Of a DNA stretch of 19,016 nt, positions 1-7,122 are shown piece by piece (positions within the stretch are counted from its first letter, which is position 1; each line of letters starts with the position of its first letter). The translations under genes were made by a program, and so were the position numbers. The stretch lies in NCBI GenBank assembly GCA_900539765.1, contig UQDF01000045.1:1-19016 (forward strand), read 5' to 3'. This DNA is from an uncultured Porphyromonas sp. GTDB taxonomy: Bacteria > Bacteroidota > Bacteroidia > Bacteroidales > Porphyromonadaceae. The notes beneath the pieces were generated by a model. It saw nothing but the letters and a program-made list of their open reading frames with translations, was not told the origin of the DNA and did not search any database.

Positions 1-25
1 AATAGACTACGCTCAGGTGAGGACA

Positions 26-90
26 GGCGGACACACAGGTCCGCCCCTACGGTGGGAGCCCCCACCCCGACGAGCGGTTCCCCGACGAGC
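26..90. repeat. G+C-rich hairpins and short direct repeat in the gap before tRNA-Lys
   Basis: Two small inverted repeats are visible: GGCGGAC (26-32) with GTCCGCC (39-45), and GGTGGG (51-56) with CCCACC (61-66). They are followed by two direct copies of CCCCGACGAGC at 65-75 and 80-90. The first hairpin, with the following CCCTAC, resembles the palindrome at 9174-9194 (TAGGGACGCAC and its complement), so it may belong to a dispersed intergenic repeat family. It could also mark the end of an unseen upstream gene, but there is no T-run. I see no convincing protein gene in bases 1-311. Confidence 0.5.
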
Positions 91-223
91 AGTCGACCGA
101 ACTTCTGAAACGAGAAAAAACTTCGCTTTTTACTTGCATGTGAACTTAGAAAGCATATCGTTACACGTCACGAGCCGTGCGTACCTACATTTCGTTACTC
201 GTCGAGTGACTCGGCGAAAACTG

Positions 224-253
224 TTTGTGGTATCTATATTTTTCGTACCTTTG
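224..253 (+). promoter_or_regulatory. Bacteroidota promoter of tRNA-Lys
   Basis: TACCTTTG at 246-253 fits the Bacteroidota -7 consensus TAnnTTTG, and TTTG at 224-227 sits 18 bases upstream as the -33 element. The transcript would start near 260, about 50 bases before the mature tRNA. Called from motif and position only. Confidence 0.65.
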
Positions 254-311
254 CATCACGTTTTAGCCCAAAGGGGATCGAGCGTACACGCTATGATCTC
301 AAAATGAGGGC

Positions 312-384
312 GAGCCGCTAGCTCAGCTGGTAGAGCACAACACTTTTAATGTTGGGGCCATGGGTTCGAATCCCATGCGGCTCA
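312..384 (+). tRNA. tRNA-Lys (anticodon TTT)
   Basis: The cloverleaf can be drawn completely. The acceptor stem pairs GAGCCGC (312-318) with GCGGCTC (377-383), followed by discriminator A384. The D arm is GCTC...GAGC. The anticodon stem pairs CAACA with TGTTG around the loop CTTTTAA, giving anticodon TTT. The variable loop is GGGCC, and the T arm pairs ATGGG with CCCAT around TTCGAAT. CCA is not encoded. The tRNA reads lysine codons AAA and AAG. It has its own promoter upstream and an intrinsic terminator at 429-461, so it is probably a single-gene transcript. Confidence 0.96.
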
Positions 385-428
385 CGGACGTTCCCCAAAT
401 ACTTTATAGTGATACAACACTTCAGATG

Positions 429-461
429 GTCTCTCGGTAGCTTACTGGGAGGCTTTTTTTT
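429..461 (+). terminator. Intrinsic terminator after tRNA-Lys
   Basis: CTCTCGGTA (431-439) pairs with TACTGGGAG (443-451) around the loop GCT, with two G-U pairs. The stem can extend two pairs outward to 429/453. Eight T residues follow at 454-461. It lies 45 bases past the tRNA and ends its transcript. Confidence 0.85.
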
Positions 462-541
462 GTTTTTGTGGCTAGGGGTAGTGCACTTATTGTCAGCCAC
501 CGTAGGCGTGGCAACTGGTCGTGAGGAGGGAAAATCCCGAT

Positions 542-705
542 CTCCACGTGGCAAATAAGAAATCCCCACGTGAGAAATAAAAATTATCCACGTAGGGGAG
601 AAACATTTCCTCCGAAGTTTCATTTGATTCCTCCGAAGTTTTATTTCGTCTCCACGTGGATATTTTTTCGTTCTCACGTGGATATTTGAGATTTTCCACG
701 TGGCG
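542..705. repeat. CACGTG dyad element, copy 1
   Basis: Six boxes lie at 545, 567, 589 (CACGTA), 653, 675 and 697, the other five being CACGTG, so the steps are 22, 22, 64, 22 and 22 bases. The left arm (545-594) matches the reverse complement of the right arm (653-702) at 40 of 50 positions, making a large dyad centred near 623. The core (605-638) has two direct copies of TTCCTCCGAAG-like sequence and is identical to the core of copy 2 at 18807-18840 except for one base. Minus-strand open frames cross it but also cross the tRNA, so I do not treat them as genes. Function unknown. Confidence 0.85.
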
Positions 706-754
706 GTGATAGCTTAAATGATCGTTTCGGTCTTTTAGGTGCGATATTGTTCTG

Positions 755-782
755 TTGCTTTGCGCTATATTTCTTACCTTTG
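755..782 (+). promoter_or_regulatory. Probable promoter of the amidase gene
   Basis: TACCTTTG at 775-782 is a good -7 element. A weaker -33 candidate TTG is at 755-757, 17 bases upstream. Transcription would begin near 789, about 17 bases before ATG 806. This rules out the longer TTG-started frame from 755, which would lie inside the promoter. Confidence 0.6.
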
Positions 783-805
783 CTCTCAGTACTATCAGCT
801 ACCTT

Positions 806-1903
806 ATGAAGTCTCTAGTCAAAGTTGTCCTCACGATACTTCTAGCTACGATAGCTTGTCCTCTAGACATGCTAGCGCAGCAGAAGGCGTATACGGTCGT
901 GATCGATGCGGGTCACGGCGGACATGATGCGGGAGCCTGTGCCTTCGGACGTAAGGAGAAGGATATCAATCTGGCGGTAGCACTCTTGACTCGCAAGTAT
1001 ATTGAGGAGGCACACCCTGAGGTCAAGGTCTATATGACTCGATCTACCGACGTCTTCGTTGGGTTGCAGCAACGAGCTAACTTCGCTAATAGGAAGAAGG
1101 CTGACCTCTTCATCAGTATCCATACCAACTCAGCTTCGAGTTCCAAAGCATCTGGTACAGAGACCTATGTGTTAGGTTTGCGCCGTGCTAATGATAATCT
1201 AGAGGTGTCCAAGCGTGAGAACCAAGTGATCCTCCTCGAGAAGGACTACAAGGAGACTTACGAGGGCTTTGATCCGAATAGTACGGAGAGCTACATCATC
1301 TTTGAGTTTATGCAAAACGTGCACCTTGCGACTAGCATCGATGTGGCCAGCGAGGTGCAGAAGTCCTTTGTCAAGCTAGGACGAGGCAATCGCAGTGTGC
1401 GACAAGGTCCCTTTCTCGTGATACGAGAGACGGCTATGCCGAGTATCCTCATAGAGCTAGGCTTTATCACAAACAGAGCCGAGTCGGACTACCTCGCTAG
1501 TCAGAGTGGTCGCAAGGAGCTGGCGCGAGGTATCGCAGACGGATTCTCTAGGTACTACGAGAAGTATGTACGTGCTACTAGCTCTCAGCAACGAAAGCCA
1601 CAAGAGACCGCATCTGACGAAGAGCCTGCAGCGCAGCAAAGCAGTACTACGACCTCAGAGAGCGACGTTTATTACCGCATACAGATCGCCTCTTCTCGCC
1701 AACCGATGAAGACGAGTGACTCTTACTTTCGCAACGTAAAGGATGTACAGCGCGAGCATCGTGGTCGGCTTTACCTCTATACGGCTGAGCAGTGTAGCTC
1801 TCTCAGTGAGGCGCGTCAGGCTCAGCGGCGACTCGCTAAGCGCTACCCAGACTGCTACATCGTACGCTATCGTAAGGGCGTAAGAGATAAAGAAATTTAC
1901 TAA
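806..1903 (+). CDS. N-acetylmuramoyl-L-alanine amidase (Amidase_3) with C-terminal SPOR-like domain
   Basis: This 365-residue exported enzyme should cut the amide bond between N-acetylmuramic acid and the L-alanine of the peptidoglycan stem peptide, working in the periplasm during cell separation. Residues 1-24 look like a signal peptide (MKSLVKVVLTILLATIA, ending near MLA-QQ). The Amidase_3 zinc ligands are visible: H37 in DAGHGGHDAG, E51 in GRKEKDIN, H106 in FISIHTNS, and the catalytic glutamate E217 in ILIELGFITN. A Ser/Gln/Glu-rich linker near 260-285 leads to a SPOR-like domain from about residue 288 (YYRIQIASS) to the end, which would bind denuded glycan at the septum. ATG 806 is chosen because the promoter lies just upstream and the signal peptide starts there. 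The mlaD gene follows after 16 bases. Confidence 0.92.
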   Translation: MKSLVKVVLTILLATIACPLDMLAQQKAYTVVIDAGHGGHDAGACAFGRKEKDINLAVALLTRKYIEEAHPEVKVYMTRSTDVFVGLQQRANFANRKKADLFISIHTNSASSSKASGTETYVLGLRRANDNLEVSKRENQVILLEKDYKETYEGFDPNSTESYIIFEFMQNVHLATSIDVASEVQKSFVKLGRGNRSVRQGPFLVIRETAMPSILIELGFITNRAESDYLASQSGRKELARGIADGFSRYYEKYVRATSSQQRKPQETASDEEPAAQQSSTTTSESDVYYRIQIASSRQPMKTSDSYFRNVKDVQREHRGRLYLYTAEQCSSLSEARQAQRRLAKRYPDCYIVRYRKGVRDKEIY

Positions 1904-1919
1904 GAGACACAGTAGCCTC

Positions 1920-2816
1920 ATGCCACAGAATAGACTTATACGACAGACCGTCAAGATAGGGCTTTTCACCCTCTTAGCGATCGTAATCCTATACCTAGGG
2001 ATCACTTATCTCAAGGGTCTCTCCATATCAGCACGCTCTAAGACTTACTACGTCGCTATGAATGATGTGACGGGGATCAATGTAGCTACACGTGTCTTCG
2101 TCAATGGATACAAGGTGGGCTCTGTACGTAAGATGGAGTATGACTACCACAACAATGGCGAGACGATCCTCACGCTCACGCTAGATCCTGACATCAAGCT
2201 ACCCCAAGGTACGCAAGTGCAGGTCGCCCAGACGCTCTTTAGTGGTGCTCTGGTCAACCTAATCCTCCCTGAGGCAGATAAGGGAGTCTATATCAATTCG
2301 AAAGACACCATACCTATGTCCACGCGTGCATCTGCCAAGAGCCTGGAGCAGCTACAAGACGAGTTTGTGCCACGACTCTCCACTACGCTCGGTCGTATGG
2401 ATAGCGTCTTGCTACAGGCTAATGCGATCCTATCGAATCCCAACATAGAGCCGACGCTAGCTGATGTGCGCCAGTCCGCTCAGCATATCAATGCTTCGTC
2501 AGCTCAGCTACAGCAGTCGCTCCGCTCGCTCCCCTCGATTATGGAGCGTATAGATGGCACTTCGACAGATGTGGCAAACTTTGCCTCAAGGCTCGACTCG
2601 CTACAGCTACAAGAGACGATAACCAATCTAGAGAGTACCTCGCGTGAGCTCAAGAGCTTCTCTCAGACGCTCAACCAGTCCAATGGCACCGTGGGGCGCC
2701 TCCTCAACGAAGATGGACTCTACAACCGCATTGACAGTGTCACGACCAGTCTCGATGCTCTGATCCGAGACATCAAGGCAAACCCCAAGAAGTATGTCAA
2801 GCTCTCGCTCTTCTAA
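1920..2816 (+). CDS. MlaD/MCE-family lipid transport protein
   Basis: This is a 298-residue inner-membrane-anchored protein of the MCE (MlaD) family, the substrate-binding part of ABC systems that move phospholipids between the outer and inner membranes. One transmembrane segment is at about residues 13-32 (VKIGLFTLLAIVILYLGITY). The MCE domain follows at roughly 40-117, with the typical VTGINVATRVFVNGYKVGSV and the beta-rich LFSGALVNLILPE end. The rest (about 130-298) is a helical region with Ser/Leu/Gln heptad-like repeats (ASSAQLQQSLRSL, LDSLQLQETITNLE). Pairing with a cell-wall amidase is common in Bacteroidota. The ATPase and permease partners (MlaF/MlaE) are not in the window, so they must be elsewhere. 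It shares the amidase transcript (16-base gap). Confidence 0.9.
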   Translation: MPQNRLIRQTVKIGLFTLLAIVILYLGITYLKGLSISARSKTYYVAMNDVTGINVATRVFVNGYKVGSVRKMEYDYHNNGETILTLTLDPDIKLPQGTQVQVAQTLFSGALVNLILPEADKGVYINSKDTIPMSTRASAKSLEQLQDEFVPRLSTTLGRMDSVLLQANAILSNPNIEPTLADVRQSAQHINASSAQLQQSLRSLPSIMERIDGTSTDVANFASRLDSLQLQETITNLESTSRELKSFSQTLNQSNGTVGRLLNEDGLYNRIDSVTTSLDALIRDIKANPKKYVKLSLF

Positions 2817-2828
2817 CCGCTAACCTCT

Positions 2829-3026
2829 ATGACTCGCAATAAAAAGAAGCCACTCAACTGGCTCGATAAGACACTCTTCGTCCTGATGATCCTTGTCATC
2901 GTAGGAATGATCGTAGCGCTCTCTGTCGCTGAAGGAGCTAAGCTCTACGTCCTCCTCGGTGGTGGCGGACTGCTCGTTCTCAACCTGCTCTTCATCCTTT
3001 ACTTCGCACGGCGCAACAGACTATAG
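2829..3026 (+). CDS. Small two-helix membrane protein of unknown function
   Basis: This is a 65-residue protein with a basic N-terminus (MTRNKKKPLNWLDK) and two hydrophobic segments at about 15-36 and 40-59, separated by AEGAK; the second begins at a run of four glycines. It ends in a short basic tail, RRNRL. Both ends are therefore predicted on the cytoplasmic side. It starts 12 bases after mlaD and lies 19 bases before the first CHR transporter gene, so it is almost certainly co-transcribed. I do not recognise a family; the position suggests an envelope role but nothing more. Confidence 0.7.
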   Translation: MTRNKKKPLNWLDKTLFVLMILVIVGMIVALSVAEGAKLYVLLGGGGLLVLNLLFILYFARRNRL

Positions 3027-3045
3027 GCGAGCTGGAACCATTAAG

Positions 3046-3576
3046 ATGCTCTGGAGACTCTTCATCACATTCGTACGCATTGGGGGCTTTACCTTCGGGG
3101 GAGGCTATGCTATGCTTTCGCTCATACAGCATGACGTCGTGGAGAAGAACCACTGGATGACCAATGAGGAGTTCATCGACCTCTTTGCGGTGTCGCAGTC
3201 GCTACCAGGGGTCTTTGCGGTCAATATGTCCATCTTCATCGGCTATCGGCTGAAGGGCTACCTCGGAGCGGTGGTTTGTGCTATTGGTGCGACCTTGCCC
3301 TCCTTTATCATCATCTTGATCTTGGCGATGTTTTACCAAGAGGTCAACGACAACATCTGGGTACAGCGGGTCATGTATGGCATACGTCCCGCGGTGGTGG
3401 CGATGATTGCGATCCCTGTCATCACCACTTGGCGCGCGATGAAAGGCACCTGGCGCATCGTCTGGATACCGATCCTATCCGCTCTGCTGGTCTGGCTCAT
3501 AGGTGTCTCACCCGTCTGGATCATCCTCGGCTCTGCCCTCGGAGGGATCATCTATAGTATTATGAGAAGGGATTAG
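3046..3576 (+). CDS. Half-size CHR (chromate) transporter, first subunit
   Basis: This 176-residue integral membrane protein matches the short-chain form of the CHR transporter family. Family members move chromate outward, but the real substrate in an anaerobe is uncertain. The hallmark motif FGGGYAMLSLIQ is at about residues 17-28, followed by NHWMTNEEFIDLFAVSQSLPG and several hydrophobic helices (VVCAIGATLPSFIIILILAM and others). Full-length ChrA proteins have two such domains in one chain; here the second domain is the next gene, 12 bases downstream. ATG 3046 puts the family motif close to the N-terminus; an earlier in-frame ATG at 2959 would overlap the preceding gene by 68 bases and add unrelated residues. 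A heterodimer with the next protein is likely. Confidence 0.85.
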   Translation: MLWRLFITFVRIGGFTFGGGYAMLSLIQHDVVEKNHWMTNEEFIDLFAVSQSLPGVFAVNMSIFIGYRLKGYLGAVVCAIGATLPSFIIILILAMFYQEVNDNIWVQRVMYGIRPAVVAMIAIPVITTWRAMKGTWRIVWIPILSALLVWLIGVSPVWIILGSALGGIIYSIMRRD

Positions 3577-3588
3577 GACGGCAAGGCA

Positions 3589-4191
3589 ATGATCTACTTA
3601 CAGCTCTTTTGGGTCTACATTCAGATCGGTCTCTTCGGCTTCGGTGGGGGCTATGCTATGCTCTCGCTCATCCAAAACGAAGTGGTCCATAAGTACCATT
3701 GGCTCACCAACCAGCAGTTTACCGACATTGTAGCTGTGAGCCAAGTGACCCCAGGACCTATCGGAATCAACAGCGCGACTTACATAGGCTATGTTGTCAC
3801 GGGCGGTAATATCCTCGGCTCGCTACTAGCGACGACCGCAGTGATGCTTCCCTCCTTCGTACTCTGTCTCATCATCTCCCGTAGCTTCCAAGCGTTTAGG
3901 AACAATCGTTATGTCGATGCTGCCTTCCTCGGCATACGCCCCGCCAGTGTCGGACTCATAGCGGCCGCTGCCCTGATGCTGATGATACAGCCAGGACTCT
4001 GGACGCTCCTCACACTCCCCGCTGGCACGCCGATCACGGTGGACAATATCATCGTCACGGAAAACTTCATCGACTACCGTAGCTTCATCATCTTTGCCGT
4101 GACGGGACTCCTCCTGTACAAGAAGTGGGTACATCCTATCCTGCTCATTGTCCTGGCGGGCGTTGCTGGTGCTTTGCTCTACTCTATATGA
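3589..4191 (+). CDS. Half-size CHR (chromate) transporter, second subunit
   Basis: This is a 200-residue partner of the preceding protein. It has the same motif FGGGYAMLSLIQ (about residues 17-28), then KYHWLTNQQFTDIVAVSQVTPGP, where PGP replaces the PGV of its neighbour. Hydrophobic segments follow, and the last one (about 180-200) reaches the C-terminus. A polar loop of about 30 residues near 140-165 (TPITVDNIIVTENFID) is absent from the first subunit. In the family, short-chain pairs are thought to insert in opposite orientations and act together. Its stop codon overlaps the mtaB start in the sequence ATGA (4188-4191), which argues for coupled translation. Confidence 0.86.
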   Translation: MIYLQLFWVYIQIGLFGFGGGYAMLSLIQNEVVHKYHWLTNQQFTDIVAVSQVTPGPIGINSATYIGYVVTGGNILGSLLATTAVMLPSFVLCLIISRSFQAFRNNRYVDAAFLGIRPASVGLIAAAALMLMIQPGLWTLLTLPAGTPITVDNIIVTENFIDYRSFIIFAVTGLLLYKKWVHPILLIVLAGVAGALLYSI

Positions 4192-5552
4192 TGATCACCC
4201 CTCGATTACATCCTCTCGTTGGCAAGCGAGCTGCTTTCTACACACTGGGCTGTCGGCTCAACTATGCCGAGACCTCGACCATTGCTCGCCAGCTAGCGAC
4301 CGTGGGCGTGGAGCGCATCTCTGACGAGCATCACCACACGACGGAGCTGGTCCCTGATATCTGCATCGTCAATAGTTGCTCGGTGACTGACACGGCCGAT
4401 AAGAAGTGCCGCAGTCTCATCAACCGTCTGCACCGTGAGTACCCAGAGGCACTCATTGTCGTGACTGGCTGCTATGCCCAGCTACAGGGCGATCGGATCG
4501 CTCAGATGCCTGGCGTAGACCTCGTCGTCGGGTCGGGGCGCAAGAGCGAAATCGTATCGCTCCTCACCGAGCTTTGCCAAGAGCGCAACCAAAAGTGCAA
4601 CCAGCCCCAAGCAGCTACGCCCCACGTCACAGCTCGCCGAGAGCTACAACACTTCGAGCCGAGCGTCTCTTCGGACGACCGCACACGCCACTTCCTCAAG
4701 GTCCAGGACGGATGCAACTACTACTGCACCTATTGCACCATACCTGCCGCACGTGGTGTCAGCCGCAACGGATCCATCGCCTCACTGGTGGCGCAGGCGG
4801 AGCGTGTCGCTGAGATTGGTGGTAAGGAGATTATCCTGACCGGAGTCAACATCGGCGACTTCGGACGCACCACGGGCGAAACGCTCCTAGAGCTACTCCA
4901 CCGACTGACGCAAGTCGCAGGCATCGCCCGCTACCGCATCGGCTCCATCGAGCCTGAGCTGCTGACCCCAGAGATTATCCAGTTCGTCGCTGAGACGGAG
5001 CAGTTTATGCCGCACTTCCACATCCCTCTCCAGTCAGGCTCCGACCAGGTGCTACGCCTGATGCGGCGGCACTACGACACGGCACTCTTTGCCGAGCGAC
5101 TTAAGCTCATCTACGAGCTGATCCCCGATGCTTTCGTTGGTATCGATGTCATTGCGGGTATGCGGGGCGAGCTTCCCGAGCATCACGCCGAGACCTTAGC
5201 TTTCCTCCAAGCGCAACCGTGGAGCCAGCTGCACGTCTTCCCTTATAGCGAGCGCAAAGGCACCAAAGCACTTGAGATCAAGCCCGCTGTGCCCGCAACC
5301 GAAAAGAAACTCCGCACGAAGGAGCTCCTCGCTCTCTCCAGCGAGCGGCACAACGCCTTCTGCGCTCCCTTCGCTGGCTCAGTCCGTCCCGTCCTCTGGG
5401 AGGAGACACGCCACGGAGAGATGATGGAGGGCTTTACCGACAACTATATACGTGTCTCCCAGCCGTACAACTCTGAGTTCGTCGGAGCCATCACCCCCGC
5501 ACGGCTAGCGCATTGGAGCGTGTGGCGACAAGTCTTCACCACCAAGCGATAA
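4188..5552 (+). CDS. mtaB: tRNA t6A37 methylthiotransferase MtaB
   Basis: This 454-residue radical-SAM enzyme should add a methylthio group to t6A at position 37 of tRNAs reading ANN codons, giving ms2t6A; it needs two 4Fe-4S clusters. The N-terminal methylthiotransferase domain has three cysteines (C22 in YTLGCRLNYAE, C63 in VNSCSVTD, C92 in VTGCYAQ). The radical-SAM motif CxxxCxxC is C176, C180 and C183 in DGCNYYCTYCTIP. Later motifs fit the family (GVNIGDFG, HIPLQSGSDQVLRLMRR, GIDVIAGMRGE). A C-terminal region near 390-440 resembles a TRAM-type RNA-binding tail. The YTLGCRLN form and the GVNIGDFG motif favour MtaB over MiaB or RimO. ATG 4188 overlaps the upstream stop; the longer frame from 4125 would lie inside the transporter gene. 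Confidence 0.9.
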   Translation: MMITPRLHPLVGKRAAFYTLGCRLNYAETSTIARQLATVGVERISDEHHHTTELVPDICIVNSCSVTDTADKKCRSLINRLHREYPEALIVVTGCYAQLQGDRIAQMPGVDLVVGSGRKSEIVSLLTELCQERNQKCNQPQAATPHVTARRELQHFEPSVSSDDRTRHFLKVQDGCNYYCTYCTIPAARGVSRNGSIASLVAQAERVAEIGGKEIILTGVNIGDFGRTTGETLLELLHRLTQVAGIARYRIGSIEPELLTPEIIQFVAETEQFMPHFHIPLQSGSDQVLRLMRRHYDTALFAERLKLIYELIPDAFVGIDVIAGMRGELPEHHAETLAFLQAQPWSQLHVFPYSERKGTKALEIKPAVPATEKKLRTKELLALSSERHNAFCAPFAGSVRPVLWEETRHGEMMEGFTDNYIRVSQPYNSEFVGAITPARLAHWSVWRQVFTTKR

Positions 5553-5560
5553 GCCGACCT

Positions 5561-6580
5561 ATGAGCCGTCCCGACCTAGCCATCGTCGTCCTCAACTGGA
5601 ACGGGCGCAAGCTCCTCGAGGAGTACATCCCGCCCCTCGTGGCGCATACACCGCCTGAGGTGGCCGACCTCGTGGTCATAGACAACGGTTCGACAGACGA
5701 CTCGCTCGCTTACCTGCAGGAGGCTTTCCCGCAAGTCAAGCTCGTTCGCCTATCCGAAAACTACGGCTTCGCAGGGGGCTACAACCGAGGGCTACGCCAG
5801 CTCGACTACCCTTATTATTGTCTTCTCAATAGCGACATACGTGTCTCGCCCTACTGGTGCGACCGTCCGCTGGCTTTGCTGAGGGAGGGCTGCGTTGCCG
5901 TACAGCCTAAGCTGCGCAGTGACCGCCAGCCCGAAGCGTTTGAGTACGCTGGTGCTGCTGGTGGTGAGCTGGATCGTTGGGGCTATCCCTTCTGTCGGGG
6001 TCGCCTTTTCGACACCGTCGAGCTAGATCACGGGCAGTATGACGATGAGTGCGAGATACTCTGGGCGACAGGCGCTTGCTACTTCGTCAGTGCCGAGGCT
6101 TTCTGTAGGGTAGGGGGCTTTGACGAGAGCTTCTTCGCTCACATGGAGGAGATCGATCTCTCCTGGCGGCTCTGGCTCGCAGGCGGTCGTATCCTCTACA
6201 CCCCCGACAGCATCGTCTACCATCTCGGAGGAGCTACGCTCGAGATGGGTAGCCCGAGGAAGAGCTATCTCAACTTTCGCAACAACCTCCGCATGCTCTA
6301 CAAGAACCTCCCCACGCGGCATGCCCGCAGGCGCATCCTCCTCTGTCGCCTCCCGCTAGACCTGCTCGCCGCCCTCACCTTCCTCGTCAAGGGGCAGCCC
6401 CGACACGCCACAGCCGTGCTACGAGCCGTGCGAGACTTCTACCGCACCCGTCGCCAGCTCGCCCTCTCCACCGACCAGCGCTGGTACCAAGTCACAGCGA
6501 CCCCGCCCATAGCGCGCTACTCGCTCCTCTGGCAGTACCACCTTCGTCGTAGGCGCACCTACGAGCAGCTCCCCTCGTGA
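5561..6580 (+). CDS. Family 2 glycosyltransferase (rhamnosyltransferase-like)
   Basis: This 339-residue cytoplasmic or membrane-associated GT-A enzyme should transfer a nucleotide-activated sugar during surface polysaccharide synthesis. The N-terminal fold is clear: LAIVVLNWNGRKLLEEYIP, then the donor-binding VIDNGSTDDSLAYLQ, then NYGFAGGYNRGL, and NSDI as the metal-binding DxD-equivalent. The acceptor side has GACYFVSAEAF, VGGFDESFFAHMEEIDLSWR (catalytic-base region) and VYHLGGATLEMG, the usual pattern in WbbL-like enzymes. The last 70 residues are basic (RHARRRILLCRLP and RRRRTYEQ) and may sit on the membrane. The acceptor cannot be told. ATG 5561, 8 bases after mtaB, is preferred; the upstream in-frame start at 5513 would overlap mtaB. 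Confidence 0.86.
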   Translation: MSRPDLAIVVLNWNGRKLLEEYIPPLVAHTPPEVADLVVIDNGSTDDSLAYLQEAFPQVKLVRLSENYGFAGGYNRGLRQLDYPYYCLLNSDIRVSPYWCDRPLALLREGCVAVQPKLRSDRQPEAFEYAGAAGGELDRWGYPFCRGRLFDTVELDHGQYDDECEILWATGACYFVSAEAFCRVGGFDESFFAHMEEIDLSWRLWLAGGRILYTPDSIVYHLGGATLEMGSPRKSYLNFRNNLRMLYKNLPTRHARRRILLCRLPLDLLAALTFLVKGQPRHATAVLRAVRDFYRTRRQLALSTDQRWYQVTATPPIARYSLLWQYHLRRRRTYEQLPS

Positions 6581-6597
6581 GCCTCCTACTTTAAGAA

Positions 6598-6620
6598 TGT
6601 TGACTTTTGCAACAGTCTCA
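6598..6620. repeat. Partial copy of the GAGACTGTTG palindrome at the end of the DUF486 gene
   Basis: TGTTG (6598-6602), spacer ACTTTTG, then CAACAGTCTCA (6610-6620). It is the reverse-strand version of the element at 9218-9244 (spacer TAAAAGT, reverse complement ACTTTTA, so one base different), but its outer left arm is missing. The right end supplies the stop codon of the minus-strand gene (TCA at 6618-6620, read as TGA). Confidence 0.65.
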
Positions 6621-6989
6621 CTTTAGGAAGACAAAGTAGACCGCTAGGACGAGGCAGGCGAAAGCGGCTAAATGGTTCCACTGCAACGGCTCCCCACGAA
6701 AGAAGATCACCGAGAAGAGCGTAAAGACCGTAATCGACACCACCTCCTGTATCACCTTGAGCTGCATCAAGCTGAAGGCACCGCCGTTGCCGATGTAGCC
6801 GTAGCGATTGGCGGGAATCTGAAAGGAGTACTCAAAGAGTGCCAAGCACCAGCTCAGCAGGATCACCAGATAGAGTGGCGTGTGGTCGGTGATGACCCTC
6901 ATCTGCTCCAGCTTGATGTGTCCATACCATGCGAAGGTCATAAAGACGTTAGAGACCACCAGTAGAGCGACCGTTAACCAAGGATTCAT
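6618..6989 (-). CDS. DUF486 / DMT-like small membrane protein
   Basis: This 123-residue protein matches the DUF486 family of small four-helix membrane proteins related to the drug/metabolite transporter superfamily. No substrate is established. Four hydrophobic segments are seen at about 4-18, 38-56, 72-95 and 103-121. Family-typical text includes FMTFAWYGHIKL, SWCLALFEYSFQIPANRYGY and LKVIQEVVSITVFTLFSVIFF. The start at 6989 gives MNPWLTVALLVV, the usual N-terminus; the longer frame to 7058 would extend through a palindrome and the promoter. The gene converges on the glycosyltransferase (37-base gap) and diverges from glutathione peroxidase. Its stop codon falls inside a dispersed repeat, which suggests the repeat has trimmed or replaced the original 3' end. 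Confidence 0.88.
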   Translation of the reverse strand: MNPWLTVALLVVSNVFMTFAWYGHIKLEQMRVITDHTPLYLVILLSWCLALFEYSFQIPANRYGYIGNGGAFSLMQLKVIQEVVSITVFTLFSVIFFRGEPLQWNHLAAFACLVLAVYFVFLK

Positions 6990-7014
6990 AGATAGATCTG
7001 TAGATAAGACATTA

Positions 7015-7036
7015 CGAGACTGTTGCAACAGTCTCG
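7015..7036. repeat. Perfect 22-bp palindrome in the leader of the DUF486 gene
   Basis: CGAGACTGTTG (7015-7025) is followed directly by its exact reverse complement CAACAGTCTCG (sharing the central GC step). It is the spacer-less form of the GAGACTGTTG family. On the minus strand it lies between the predicted promoter (7054-7047) and the start codon (6989), so it would form a hairpin in the 5' untranslated RNA or bind a dimeric protein. Confidence 0.8.
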
Positions 7037-7046
7037 TTACGGAGTG

Positions 7047-7054
7047 CAAAGTTA
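7047..7054 (-). promoter_or_regulatory. -7 element for the DUF486 gene
   Basis: On the minus strand this reads TAACTTTG, a match to TAnnTTTG. No good -33 TTTG is seen at the expected distance. It is 58 bases upstream of the start codon. Confidence 0.5.
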
Positions 7055-7063
7055 GCAAGTCTC

Positions 7064-7094
7064 TTGCAGTTCTCTTGGCTAAAGTGTATCTTTG
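7064..7094 (+). promoter_or_regulatory. Promoter of glutathione peroxidase
   Basis: TATCTTTG at 7087-7094 is a good -7 element, with TTG at 7064-7066 separated by 20 bases as the -33. The transcript would begin near 7100, about 20 bases before ATG 7123. It is back to back with the DUF486 promoter, only 32 bases between the two -7 motifs. Confidence 0.65.
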
Positions 7095-7122
7095 TCATAG
7101 TGTAAACAGAACCCTAAATATT

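Noticed and set aside
17..307. Plus-strand open frame of 96 codons
   Set aside because: Composition is arginine-rich from hairpin sequence and it covers the tRNA promoter; no recognisable domain.
318..699. Two minus-strand open frames (119 and 68 codons)
   Set aside because: They read through the CACGTG dyad element, and one also crosses the tRNA-Lys antisense; no family resemblance.
755..805. Longer TTG-started N-terminus for the amidase
   Set aside because: It overlaps the -7 promoter motif and hides the signal peptide; ATG 806 is better.
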